The notes: a model not told the origin generated them from the sequence alone. Positions 1 to 8,084 are shown, numbered from the stretch's first letter. The stretch is 15,264 bases of DNA from CAYNUJ01 sp964621225 (GCA_964621225.1 CAZULK010000058.1:1-15264); one strand, 5' to 3'. Program-made: numbers and translations.

Positions 1-537
1 CAAACACATTCCGGTAACGTAACGGTAGTATCGGAAAGCTGCATGTTGCAGGATAACGACGCTTTAATCACAACAGAAAGAAATTTAGCCTTATGTATTT
101 CAATCGCGGATTGTACCCCGGTTCTATTATACGATAAAAAGAACAAAGTTATCGCAGGAGTTCACTCAGGTTGGAGAGGCACTGAAAAAAGAATATTACA
201 CAAAACGTTAATTAAACTGTTCGAAGAATTTAACTCCGAACCACAAAATATTTTTGCTTTTATCGGTCCCTCAATTTGCCAAAAGCATTACGAAGTTGGA
301 GCGGAAGTAGCGGAAAAATTCGATGACAAATATGTAAAAGAAACAGACGGAAAATATTATTTGGATGTAGCCGGTTGTAATTTTGATATGCTGCTGGAAT
401 CCGGAATTCCCACTGAAAATATTGAGAAAAGTGATTTGTGTACTTATGAAGAAGATTATCTTCATTCCTACAGACGGGACAGGGATAAAAGCGGTAGAAT
501 GTTGGCTGTTATAATGATGAAAGGGGAAGATGAATAA
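1..537 (+). CDS. pgeF: PgeF/YfiH-family laccase-domain protein (5' truncated by window edge)
   Basis: The reading frame is open from base 1 and codes for the last 178 residues. The family is usually about 240-270 residues, so roughly the first 70-80 are outside the window. Visible family signatures are the Q-T-H metal-site motif at partial residues 1-3, A-D-C at 36-38, V-H-S-G-W-R-G at 54-60 and the C-terminal Y-R-R-D...S-G-R-M segment. The two His and one Cys (partial positions 3, 38, 55) match the metal-binding/catalytic triad of this family. Known members are multicopper-oxidase-like in name only: they act as purine nucleoside phosphorylase/deaminase enzymes, and E. coli PgeF prevents L-Ser misincorporation into peptidoglycan. 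Which activity applies here is not decidable. It overlaps the next gene by 8 bp. Confidence 0.92.
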   Translation, partial: QTHSGNVTVVSESCMLQDNDALITTERNLALCISIADCTPVLLYDKKNKVIAGVHSGWRGTEKRILHKTLIKLFEEFNSEPQNIFAFIGPSICQKHYEVGAEVAEKFDDKYVKETDGKYYLDVAGCNFDMLLESGIPTENIEKSDLCTYEEDYLHSYRRDRDKSGRMLAVIMMKGEDE

Positions 538-1450
538 CGAATCGTTAAAAATTGGCGGCGGTTATATTTTAATATGCCTCCTTTGGGGCTCCACTTGGCT
601 TGCCATCAGATTGGGACTTGAATCTATTACTCCTTTTATGGCTGCTGGCGTTCGCTTCACACTTGCTTCGGCATTTGTTTTGATGATGATGAAATTCAAC
701 GGAATAGAACTGCAGACCGATAAGGAATTTATTCGCATTTATTTTATTCTCGGTTATTTTTCTTTTGTCATTCCCTTCGGATTGGTCTATTGGGCAGAGC
801 AATTTATCCCATCGGGATTGGCTTCAATATTGTTTGGGGTGTTTCCATTCTTTGTAATTATTTTTTCCAGAATGTTCATCCCGGGAGAAAAGGTAGGTGT
901 CTTCAAGTTGATTGGTGTTCTGCTCGGTTTTCTCGGTATTTATGTGATATTTTCTGAGAATTTGGAGATCAAATTTGGTGAATATATTTATGGCATGATT
1001 GCCGTTCTTTGCAGCGCCGCTATGCAAGGCGGGATCGCAGTATTTGTTAAATTGAAAGGTAAAAAGCTGAATCCTCTTTCGATGAATTTAATCCCGTTAT
1101 TCTTAGCCGGACTTTCTTTAATGATAATATCATTTTTGATCGAGCCGGTTTCCGAAATACGCATTGAACTCAAAGGTGTTCTTTCTGTAATTTATTTGGC
1201 ATTTTTCGGTACATTACTTACATTCACCACATATTATTGGCTGATGAAAAGAATTAACGTTGTTATTCTCTCATTAACGGCATTCATCACTCCGATAATT
1301 GCACTCTTCCTCGGTTGGTTAGTAATGGATGAAGAACTCAGCCGTAATGTTCTTTTTGGTTCCGGGATGGTTCTTTTGGGAATATTAATTGCTAACTTTA
1401 GAGGTTTGAAAATTTATTTTGAGCAACGCAAACTCGGAAGAACAAAATGA
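530..1450 (+). CDS. EamA-family (DMT superfamily) permease, RhaT/YedA type
   Basis: The protein has 306 residues, the normal size for a ten-helix drug/metabolite transporter built from two EamA repeats. The W-G-S-T-W motif in helix 1 (residues 19-23) is typical of this family. The second repeat carries the usual small-residue-rich helix with T-A-F-I-T-P followed by G-W-L-V-M-D-E-E-L near residues 245-270. Such proteins export amino acids, metabolites or drugs across the inner membrane, but the substrate cannot be inferred here. A purine-rich AGGGGAAG lies directly before the ATG. The start overlaps the end of pgeF by 8 bp (ATGAATAA), and the stop overlaps the folB start by 4 bp (ATGA), so translation is probably coupled. 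Confidence 0.93.
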   Translation: MNNESLKIGGGYILICLLWGSTWLAIRLGLESITPFMAAGVRFTLASAFVLMMMKFNGIELQTDKEFIRIYFILGYFSFVIPFGLVYWAEQFIPSGLASILFGVFPFFVIIFSRMFIPGEKVGVFKLIGVLLGFLGIYVIFSENLEIKFGEYIYGMIAVLCSAAMQGGIAVFVKLKGKKLNPLSMNLIPLFLAGLSLMIISFLIEPVSEIRIELKGVLSVIYLAFFGTLLTFTTYYWLMKRINVVILSLTAFITPIIALFLGWLVMDEELSRNVLFGSGMVLLGILIANFRGLKIYFEQRKLGRTK

Positions 1451-1812
1451 ATATTATTAGAATTAAGAACGCCACTTTTTATGCATACCACGGGGCATTG
1501 CAGGAGGAGCAGACTATCGGCGGAAAATTTTCCGTTGATGTGGAAATGCATACAGATTTTAGAGAGGCTGCAAAGGATGATGATCTTTCAAAAACCATAA
1601 ATTATCAAAAAGTTTATGAATTCATGAATAATATTGTGAATAATAAAAAATATTATTTGATTGAAACCTTGGCTACAATTTTGGCAGATGAATTATTAAA
1701 GGAATTTGACAAAATAGCAAAAATTATAGTCAGAGTACGGAAGAATAATGTTCCGATCGGAGGTGTGTTGGATTACGTTGAAGCGGAGGTTATAAAAGAA
1801 AGAAATGAATAG
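1447..1812 (+). CDS. folB: Dihydroneopterin aldolase
   Basis: This 121-residue protein has the normal FolB length. FolB cleaves 7,8-dihydroneopterin to 6-hydroxymethyl-7,8-dihydropterin and glycolaldehyde in the cytoplasmic folate pathway. The Y-H-G-A-L-Q-E-E segment (14-21) gives the conserved His15 and Glu21. I-N-Y (Tyr53), L-I-E (Glu73) and R-K-N-N-V-P-I-G-G (Lys99) align with the active-site Tyr54, Glu and Lys100 of Staphylococcus aureus FolB. A GGAAG ribosome binding site sits 6 nt before the ATG. The gene overlaps the upstream permease by 4 bp and the downstream folK by 8 bp (ATGAATAG). FolK uses the FolB product, so the pair covers consecutive pathway steps. Confidence 0.96.
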   Translation: MNIIRIKNATFYAYHGALQEEQTIGGKFSVDVEMHTDFREAAKDDDLSKTINYQKVYEFMNNIVNNKKYYLIETLATILADELLKEFDKIAKIIVRVRKNNVPIGGVLDYVEAEVIKERNE

Positions 1813-2317
1813 GGCGTTTTTATGTATCGGTTCTAACGTAGGTGAAAGGAAAGAGAATATTATCCGTTCCCTTCAGCTGTTGAATGAATATGATCAAATA
1901 GAAATTAAAAAAGTTTCGTCGATTTATGAAACAAAGCCATACGGTGTGTCGGATCAACCTGAATTTTATAATTTGGCTGTCGAGTTGAATACATCTTATT
2001 CCCCGGTTGATTTATTGATGGTGCTGAAAACCACTGAAAATTTGGTGGGAAGAAAACCGACTTCCAAATGGGGCCCAAGGGAAATTGACCTCGATTTGGT
2101 TCTTTATGAAAATGAAGTGTTGAATGAGGAAAAATTAAAACTTCCGCATCCCGGGGTTTTCAATCGAGATTTTTTTCTAAAACCACTTTTGGAATTGGAT
2201 GCCGAGCTGGTAGACCCCGTTCATGCAAAAAAATTGAAAGATTATTTGAAATTGATTGAGACAAATCATATTATAAATAAAATGGAATTTAATCTTAATG
2301 AAATTATCGGGAGTTAA
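1805..2317 (+). CDS. folK: 2-amino-4-hydroxy-6-hydroxymethyldihydropteridine pyrophosphokinase (HPPK)
   Basis: This 170-residue protein has the standard HPPK length. It transfers pyrophosphate from ATP to 6-hydroxymethyldihydropterin, the step after FolB. All family motifs are visible: I-G-S-N near the N-terminus (8-11), Y-E-T-K-P-Y-G with a downstream Q-P-E-F-Y-N (41-56), V-G-R-K (81-84), and W-G-P-R-E-I-D-L-D-L (89-98). Asp95 and Asp97 are the magnesium ligands and H115 lies in L-P-H-P, the same numbering as in E. coli HPPK. The gene overlaps folB by 8 bp and ends 2 bp before the deoxynucleoside kinase. Confidence 0.97.
   Translation: MNRAFLCIGSNVGERKENIIRSLQLLNEYDQIEIKKVSSIYETKPYGVSDQPEFYNLAVELNTSYSPVDLLMVLKTTENLVGRKPTSKWGPREIDLDLVLYENEVLNEEKLKLPHPGVFNRDFFLKPLLELDAELVDPVHAKKLKDYLKLIETNHIINKMEFNLNEIIGS
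2309..2313 (+). promoter_or_regulatory. Ribosome binding site supporting a TTG start
   Basis: GGGAG lies 6 nt before TTG at 2320 and inside the last codons of folK. It is the reason for choosing the TTG. The next downstream ATG would remove the P-loop of the kinase. Confidence 0.7.
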
Positions 2318-2319
2318 AA

Positions 2320-2970
2320 TTGTCTGAGATCAGGTACATTGCAATCGAAGGAGTGATAGGAGCCGGTAAGACTTCATTGGCAAAAAAATTATCAGAAAAA
2401 TTAAAATCCAAACTGATTCTGGAAGAATTCGAAGAGAATCCTTTTTTGGAAAAATTTTATAACGACAGACGCAGATATGCATTTCAAACACAGATGTTCT
2501 TTCTTATCAACAGATTCAAACAACAACAGGCGTTAAATCAGGAAGACCTCTTCGCTGAATATATCGTTTCCGATTACATGTTCGATAAGGATAAAATTTT
2601 TGCTTATCTGAATCTTTCCGGTGAAGAATTGAAATTGTACGAATCGATTTTTCCGATGCTGAAAAGAGACTTAAGAAAATATGATCTGGTAATATTTTTG
2701 CAATCGCATATCGATCGTTTGATGTACAACATCAAAAAAAGAGGAAGAAGATTCGAAAGAAATATCACACGTAGTTACATCGAAGAATTGAGCGAAGCAT
2801 ATAATAATTTCTTCTTCAAATATAACGACACTCCGTTGTTGATTGTCAATACTTCCGAGATCGATTTTGTGAATAACGAAAGAGATTTCAACGAATTGTT
2901 TAATCAAATATTCCGTGAAGACCGCGGCTTCATTGAATATTTTAATCCCGAATCGAGAGGTGCGTTTTGA
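2320..2970 (+). CDS. Deoxynucleoside kinase (deoxyadenosine/deoxyguanosine kinase-like)
   Basis: This 216-residue dNK-family protein phosphorylates deoxynucleosides for salvage of dNTP precursors. It has a Walker A P-loop G-V-I-G-A-G-K-T-S (11-19), a Glu-rich strand end L-E-E-F-E-E-N-P-F (34-42), and R-R-Y-A-F-Q-T-Q (51-58) forming the substrate pocket. The S-D-Y-M-F-D-K-D segment (84-91) sits in place of the D-R-S of other dNKs, and an Arg-rich lid R-G-R-R-F-E-R lies at 141-147. The D-Y-x-F-x-K-D form resembles bacterial dAK/dGK proteins. Translation most likely begins at TTG with GGGAG in front. It follows folK by 2 bp. I recall folK and a kinase of this type being adjacent or fused in relatives, but could not check it here. 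Nucleoside specificity is inferred only. Confidence 0.9.
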   Translation: MSEIRYIAIEGVIGAGKTSLAKKLSEKLKSKLILEEFEENPFLEKFYNDRRRYAFQTQMFFLINRFKQQQALNQEDLFAEYIVSDYMFDKDKIFAYLNLSGEELKLYESIFPMLKRDLRKYDLVIFLQSHIDRLMYNIKKRGRRFERNITRSYIEELSEAYNNFFFKYNDTPLLIVNTSEIDFVNNERDFNELFNQIFREDRGFIEYFNPESRGAF

Positions 2971-3167
2971 TGAGGTTTTTATTTTTCCTTTTCGTAATTG
3001 CTATAGTTTATTATTTCGTGAAAAAGATATTCAAAGGTTTGTTTGGAGTTAGTTCCCAAAGCCGTCCTGTAAACCGGGAAACCGGAGAACAGCGCATTAA
3101 AATAAACAAAGAGGATATTGTTGAAGCCGAATTTGAAGAAATTGAGGAAAAGGATAGCGAGAAGTAA
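2970..3167 (+). CDS. Small membrane-anchored protein of unknown function (DUF4834-like)
   Basis: This 65-residue protein has one hydrophobic N-terminal helix (about residues 2-16), a short basic stretch with K-K-I-F-K, a Gly/Ser/Arg-rich linker, and an acidic C-terminal tail rich in Glu, Asp and Lys. It looks like a single-pass inner-membrane protein with a charged cytoplasmic tail. Similar short proteins (DUF4834) occur in Bacteroidota, but that assignment is from memory of the sequence style and is tentative. I chose the ATG at 2970, which overlaps the kinase TGA by one base (TGATG), over the TTG three bases earlier. AGAGG lies 9 nt upstream. The stop overlaps the ATG of the glycosyltransferase (TAATG). 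Function unknown. Confidence 0.75.
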   Translation: MRFLFFLFVIAIVYYFVKKIFKGLFGVSSQSRPVNRETGEQRIKINKEDIVEAEFEEIEEKDSEK

Positions 3168-4276
3168 TGGCAAAGCAGACCTTTTATTCAAAGTTTACGG
3201 CAAGATTGATTAAAAGACTCTTTGCAGTAGATGAAATAAAAAATTTTGATATACCCGAACCCAAAAAAATTTTGGTTGTAAGGCAGCACAATCAATTTGG
3301 CGATATGCTTGCCAGCGTTTCCTTATTCAGGGCAATCAAAGAAAAATATCCGGACTCACATTTAACGGTTATTGTAAGTCCGCAAAATTATTACGCAATT
3401 ACAAAGAACGAATTCATAGACAGATATTTTATTTTTGATAAAAAGAAACTTCTGAATCCTTATTATTTCATTAAACTGTTGAGCGTGCTTAGGGGAAATT
3501 ATGATTTGGGAATTGTGCCGGCTACTGTTTCTATTTCCTACACTTCCTCTTTATTGCTACGTTTGTCGAACTCTGCCGTAAGAGTAGGTCCGGCTTCGTT
3601 GAACGGTGCGCAGAACGATTTCTCATATTTCTTCGACAGACGAATTGATCTCGATTGGCGGCGGTATCCCGATACTCACGTTTCCGATTTTGGTCAAGAG
3701 ATTTTGCGCCCATTGGGAATTTCTACAAATAACTTCAGATCTTCAATTTCCTTTGGAGAAGAAGAAAAGAAAGAAGTGGATAAATTTTTTGAACAAAATA
3801 ATATCGATTATTCTAAAAGAATTGTCGGGCTACATGTGGGTGCCGGTAAGCCGAAGAATAGATGGTCGTTGGATAAATTCATTAAAGTAATAGAATCACT
3901 GAAAGAAGATTTCGATGCTCAATTTGTAATAACCGGAAGTAGAAGCGATAAAAACGAACTCGACTACATTCAGAAAAATCTGAATATTAAAGTTGCATAT
4001 TTTATTGATAGAAAAATTCCGGCACTTGCGGCACTAATATCACGTTGCGATCTTTTTATAACAAACGACACCGGAGTAATGCATGTTGCCGGAGCTACTG
4101 ATACACCTCAAATATCAATCTTCGGTCCAACCAATCCATTCAATTGGGCTCCCGTGGGTTCCAATAAATTCTTTTTACGAAAATCGGATTTGATAGACGA
4201 CGTAACGGTAGGCGACGTCCTGGAATTGGCAAGAATGATTTTATCCCAAACCGTAGAGGAGGGGATAAATGCCTGA
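3167..4276 (+). CDS. Glycosyltransferase family 9 (heptosyltransferase-like)
   Basis: This 369-residue protein has the GT-B fold signatures of family 9, which includes ADP-heptose:LPS heptosyltransferases. The N-terminal domain opens with I-L-V-V-R-Q-H-N-Q-F-G-D-M-L (35-48), the acceptor-side loop containing the catalytic-type Asp46. The C-terminal donor domain has G-L-H-V-G-A-G (221-227), N-D-T-G-V-M-H-V-A-G (300-309) and F-G-P-T-N-P (319-324), the usual nucleotide-sugar contacts. It probably adds a sugar to LPS core or another envelope glycan at the cytoplasmic face of the inner membrane. Donor and acceptor are not predictable. It starts one base inside the preceding gene and overlaps the Ppx/GppA gene by 8 bp. 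Confidence 0.93.
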   Translation: MAKQTFYSKFTARLIKRLFAVDEIKNFDIPEPKKILVVRQHNQFGDMLASVSLFRAIKEKYPDSHLTVIVSPQNYYAITKNEFIDRYFIFDKKKLLNPYYFIKLLSVLRGNYDLGIVPATVSISYTSSLLLRLSNSAVRVGPASLNGAQNDFSYFFDRRIDLDWRRYPDTHVSDFGQEILRPLGISTNNFRSSISFGEEEKKEVDKFFEQNNIDYSKRIVGLHVGAGKPKNRWSLDKFIKVIESLKEDFDAQFVITGSRSDKNELDYIQKNLNIKVAYFIDRKIPALAALISRCDLFITNDTGVMHVAGATDTPQISIFGPTNPFNWAPVGSNKFFLRKSDLIDDVTVGDVLELARMILSQTVEEGINA

Positions 4277-5819
4277 AAATTTGGCCGCAATTGATATTGG
4301 TACTAATTCATTTCATCTGATAGTTGCCAAAATATTGGATGACGGTAGTTTCGAAATTATCGACAGGGAAAAAGAAGTAATACGGCTTTCCGAAGGGACT
4401 GTGGGAGACATAAAACTTATCTCTCCCGAAGCAATGGAAAGAGGAATAAAAGCCATAAAGAATATGAAGGGAATTGCCGACAGTCATGGCGCATCGGTTC
4501 ACGCAGCGGCAACATCCGCTCTTAGGGAATCTTTGAACAAAGACGAGTTCATCGAAAAAGTTTATGACCAAACCGGAATTAGAATTAATTTAATTAATGG
4601 TGAAGAGGAAGCCCGTCTGATTTATCTCGGAATTCTTCGAGCACTCAATGTTTACGAAGATCAAATATTATCGATTGATATTGGGGGGGGAAGTACAGAG
4701 TTTACAATCGGTAAAAAAGGAAAGACAATTTATTCGAAAAGTATTAAGTTGGGCGCAGTGAGACTGACTCAAATGTTCTTTCCCGATTTTAAAGTTACCC
4801 AGGACAGATTGGAAGAATGCAGAAGTTGGGTGCACGGGACATTTTACCCAATCGCAAAAGAAATTAAAAGGCATGGTTTTGATTTTGCAGTTGGAACAAG
4901 CGGTACAATTATGTCTGCAGGTATTTTATCGGCTACCGCAAAAGGGGATAAAGTACCCGATACCAGAATTTTAAATAATTACAGAATGGAAGCCAAAGAT
5001 TTCTATTCGATATATAAAAAGGTAATTTCAGCGGAAACGACTGAAAAAAGGAAGAAGATCAGAGGTCTCGACCCTAAGCGAGCAGATATACTTCCCGCCG
5101 GATTTATAATCCTATACGAAATTTTCAATGTTTTAAAATTAGAAAATCTTTTGATTTCCGGTTTTGCCCTAAGGGAAGGAATTATTGCAGATTACATTAT
5201 CAAGAAGAACAAAAATAGAGGTGGGGAAAATGTCCGCGCCGAAAGCATTGAACAGATGTGCAATAAATTCAAGTTCGATTCCCAACATTGTTCGCATGTA
5301 GCTAAATTATCGGACAAGTTTTTCGACCTCACCAAATCGATTCATAATTTGCCCGATGAAACAAAAGAATATTTGATTGCTGCGGCTAAACTTCACGATA
5401 TTGGTTATCACATTTCCCACGACCAGCACCATAAGCATTCCCTTTATATAATTACGAATCATGGTTTGCTCGGGTTTTCGAACGAAGAGATAAGAATAAT
5501 TGCTAACATAGCCAGATATCATAGAAAAAGCCATCCGAAGAAATCACACTCCGATTATATGAAACTTCTACCATCCGACCGCGAAATAGTATTGAAATTA
5601 TCTGCGTTGTTGAGGATAACGGATTCGTTGGACAGACTTCATTCCGGGAATATAATCGATATCGATTTCAGAATTGAAGAGGGGAAAGGTTTGTTATTTT
5701 TATTCTACGAAAAACATTTCCCCGAAATTGAATTGTGGAATTTACAGCGCCGCAAAACTCTTTTCGAGGAAGTAATGAATTTGGAAATCATTCCTATAGC
5801 TCAAAAGAGTAGTGTATAA
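4269..5819 (+). CDS. Ppx/GppA phosphatase with C-terminal HD-type domain
   Basis: This 516-residue protein is the long form of the family (exopolyphosphatase / pppGpp phosphatase). The ASKHA N-terminal half carries phosphate loop 1 I-D-I-G-T-N-S-F-H (8-16), the G-E-E-E-A-R-L-I segment (111-118) with the catalytic Glu, phosphate loop 2 I-D-I-G-G-G-S-T-E-F (136-145), and K-L-G-A-V-R-L-T (160-167). The C-terminal half has A-K-L-H-D-I-G-Y (373-380) and a His-rich stretch at 381-390 typical of the HD-like Ppx C-domain. The substrate could be inorganic polyphosphate or pppGpp; the sequence alone does not separate ppx from gppA, so no symbol is given. A strong GAGGAGGGG (4256-4264) precedes the ATG. 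Phosphate loop 2 is encoded by a run of eight G (4683-4690). Confidence 0.94.
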   Translation: MPENLAAIDIGTNSFHLIVAKILDDGSFEIIDREKEVIRLSEGTVGDIKLISPEAMERGIKAIKNMKGIADSHGASVHAAATSALRESLNKDEFIEKVYDQTGIRINLINGEEEARLIYLGILRALNVYEDQILSIDIGGGSTEFTIGKKGKTIYSKSIKLGAVRLTQMFFPDFKVTQDRLEECRSWVHGTFYPIAKEIKRHGFDFAVGTSGTIMSAGILSATAKGDKVPDTRILNNYRMEAKDFYSIYKKVISAETTEKRKKIRGLDPKRADILPAGFIILYEIFNVLKLENLLISGFALREGIIADYIIKKNKNRGGENVRAESIEQMCNKFKFDSQHCSHVAKLSDKFFDLTKSIHNLPDETKEYLIAAAKLHDIGYHISHDQHHKHSLYIITNHGLLGFSNEEIRIIANIARYHRKSHPKKSHSDYMKLLPSDREIVLKLSALLRITDSLDRLHSGNIIDIDFRIEEGKGLLFLFYEKHFPEIELWNLQRRKTLFEEVMNLEIIPIAQKSSV

Positions 5820-8084
5820 TCAGGATTCCTGTAAGGTTTTCAATTCAATATTACTTTGTCTCAATCTGTTGGAAATAGTTAACGCAATTTGCTTGAAAAA
5901 TTTTGATGCAAGTTCAGGGTGGTCTTTTGCAATTTCATCAAATTTGCTTCTCTCAAGACAATAAAGTTCTACTTCGCCGTCTGCAATTGCTGTTGCAGAT
6001 CTTTTTTCCAAATCGAGGAATGACATATCTCCAAAATAACTACCCCGCGTAAATGTTGCCAAGTGATGGTAAATACCGTCGCTGAGCGGCAGAACAATTT
6101 TAACATTACCTTTTCTTATAATGTACATCGAATCGCTTTCGTCTCCCATTTCGAATATTATTTGTCCGTCGTCGTAATGATGAGACGTAACTATTTTTTC
6201 AATTAAACTTTTGTTCGAATCCGATAACCCTTTGAATACTTCTATTTCATCTACCGACAAAGGCTTCGATTCGTCAATAACCAAAGCTCCTTCTTCTTCC
6301 AGCGTTTTATCTTCTACCCATTCCAAAGCCAAATCAAGATTGTCGAAAAACTTCAGACGTTTTTTTTCGTTCAGTCCCAACTCATTTAGATAGTTTCTCA
6401 AGTTTCTTCCCGTGGCCAAGCTGATAGGAACGGAGGAAAAGATCAAATATCCTTTCTGCTTTTTAACCCTTCTCTTAATTTGCTTTAACAGATGAGCTGC
6501 AGTATAGTCGAGTGACATCACACGTTTCATATCCAAAATTATATATTTAAAGTCCTTCATTAATGGATCGATTTCCGAAAGTAATTGGTCTGTTGTTCCA
6601 AAGAATAGTTGTCCTTGTAGTTCAATTATCAAAGTCTGATCACCATGTTCCATTAATACTTTCATCTCTTCTTCAACGCGTACTTTTTTAGAGAAGACTT
6701 CGTTGCCGTACATTTTTCTTCTGATTACCGAAGTTCTCATTTGTTCTCTCAGGAAAAGTAGAATTGCAAAGCCAATTCCCACACCGGCGGCAAGAATCAG
6801 GTTCGCACTCACCGCAGCCAGCACCACAGCAAGAGTTACAAAAAAGTCGAGCCTAGTATCCTTGTTTTTCAATAGCTCGAAAGATTTTTTGTCAATCATT
6901 CTGTAGCCAATTACCAACATAATTCCTGCCAAAGATGCAATCGGAATCCATGCGACAAACTTGCTCAATACCAATAGTACAATAATTGAAGTTACACCAA
7001 CTAAAAAGCCTGAAACTTGAGTTCTGCCTCCGGAATTCAAGTTAACTAAGGTCGGACCCATTGTCCCCGCACCCGGAATTCCGGCAGCCAAGCCCGAACA
7101 AATATTACCAACGCCTTGTCCCATTATTTCACGGTTGGAATTATGGCGCGAAAAAGTCAATGCATCCAAAACCACACAGGTTTTCAAAGTATCAATTGAT
7201 AATAGAGTACCCAATGTTATAAACGGTACAACTATTACAGTGAGGTCATTCAAATTAATGGCGGATAACAAAGCAAATTGGTTTGTAACCGAATTGGAAA
7301 TATCCGTAATTGATGCTGATAGTTTTCCTATTACAAAAGGATTTTCATTTATTGTAAGGAGGGATTTGTCGAATATCCCGAAAACAAAATACGTTGCAAC
7401 TCCTGCCAAAAGGGCCAGGATTGCTGCGGGCACCAGTTTGGTTATTCTATTTCCGTAGATCATTACTATTATGGTGATTAAGCCGATAACTATGCTGTCC
7501 GGTCTCCAAAGGGAATAATTAGAAAACGATTCTATTAAATTCATTTTTGAAGTGATGCCGAGAAACTTTGAGACTTGCCCGACGATTATCAAAACCCCGA
7601 CACCGCTAAGGTAACCTGTTACCACAGGATAGGGGATATATTTAATTATTCTTCCACCTCCCAAGTAACCAAGCAAGATTTGGAATAGTCCTGCAAATAT
7701 GGCTACGAGAGTAATATAAATAGGTATCGATTCGTTCGGAATTCTACCGGCTTGAACCATTTCCATAACAAATACTGAAAGTACTGCAGCAGCAGGTGCG
7801 CAGGGTGCGGTCACAACTCTTTTGGTCCCTCCGGTCCAGGGCGAAACCAACCCCAGCACTACTGTTCCAATCATTCCCGCCAAAGCTGCTTTCCCGGAAA
7901 ATGACGGACCTAAAGGAGCGTAAATAATTAGTCCGAAAGCTATAGCCGAAGGTAAAGCTACGAGCATCGCAGCTGTTCCGCCCCAAAAATCACCAATGAT
8001 ATTTTCTTTAAAGTTTTGAAATTTGCTTTTGGAGAGCTTTCCCGTTTGGGAAGAATTTTCATCGGTTGAAACTTTCTTTTTCAT
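5820..8084 (-). CDS. SulP-family anion transporter with STAS and cyclic-nucleotide-binding domains
   Basis: This 754-residue protein is longer than simple SulP carriers (about 550-600). Residues 30-445 form the membrane domain, with SulP-like helices containing A-L-P-S-A-I-A-F-G (43-51) and T-A-P-C-A-P-A-A-A-V (92-101). Residues 470-590 form a STAS domain; at the position of the phosphorylated Ser in SpoIIAA it has D-Y-T (526-528). Residues 615-735 form a cNMP-binding domain whose phosphate cassette reads F-G-D-M-S-F-L-D-L-E-K-R-S-A (684-697). Arg695 and Ser696 are in place, but the usual Glu is Asp686. SulP proteins move sulfate, bicarbonate or other anions; the substrate here is not predictable. 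Its stop codon abuts the stop of the convergent Ppx/GppA gene. TGGAG 6 nt before the ATG fixes the start. Confidence 0.93.
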   Translation of the reverse strand: MKKKVSTDENSSQTGKLSKSKFQNFKENIIGDFWGGTAAMLVALPSAIAFGLIIYAPLGPSFSGKAALAGMIGTVVLGLVSPWTGGTKRVVTAPCAPAAAVLSVFVMEMVQAGRIPNESIPIYITLVAIFAGLFQILLGYLGGGRIIKYIPYPVVTGYLSGVGVLIIVGQVSKFLGITSKMNLIESFSNYSLWRPDSIVIGLITIIVMIYGNRITKLVPAAILALLAGVATYFVFGIFDKSLLTINENPFVIGKLSASITDISNSVTNQFALLSAINLNDLTVIVVPFITLGTLLSIDTLKTCVVLDALTFSRHNSNREIMGQGVGNICSGLAAGIPGAGTMGPTLVNLNSGGRTQVSGFLVGVTSIIVLLVLSKFVAWIPIASLAGIMLVIGYRMIDKKSFELLKNKDTRLDFFVTLAVVLAAVSANLILAAGVGIGFAILLFLREQMRTSVIRRKMYGNEVFSKKVRVEEEMKVLMEHGDQTLIIELQGQLFFGTTDQLLSEIDPLMKDFKYIILDMKRVMSLDYTAAHLLKQIKRRVKKQKGYLIFSSVPISLATGRNLRNYLNELGLNEKKRLKFFDNLDLALEWVEDKTLEEEGALVIDESKPLSVDEIEVFKGLSDSNKSLIEKIVTSHHYDDGQIIFEMGDESDSMYIIRKGNVKIVLPLSDGIYHHLATFTRGSYFGDMSFLDLEKRSATAIADGEVELYCLERSKFDEIAKDHPELASKFFKQIALTISNRLRQSNIELKTLQES

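Noticed and set aside
2967..2969. TTG at 2967 as the start of the small membrane protein
   Set aside because: The immediately following ATG at 2970 is in frame, forms the TGATG overlap seen elsewhere in the window, and is the simpler choice.
3606..3890. 94-codon + strand ORF inside the glycosyltransferase gene
   Set aside because: It lies in another frame of a well-supported GT9 gene, and its protein shows no recognisable domain.
7135..7458. 107-codon + strand ORF antisense to the SulP gene
   Set aside because: It is a shadow of the SulP membrane domain with no ribosome binding site or family signature.
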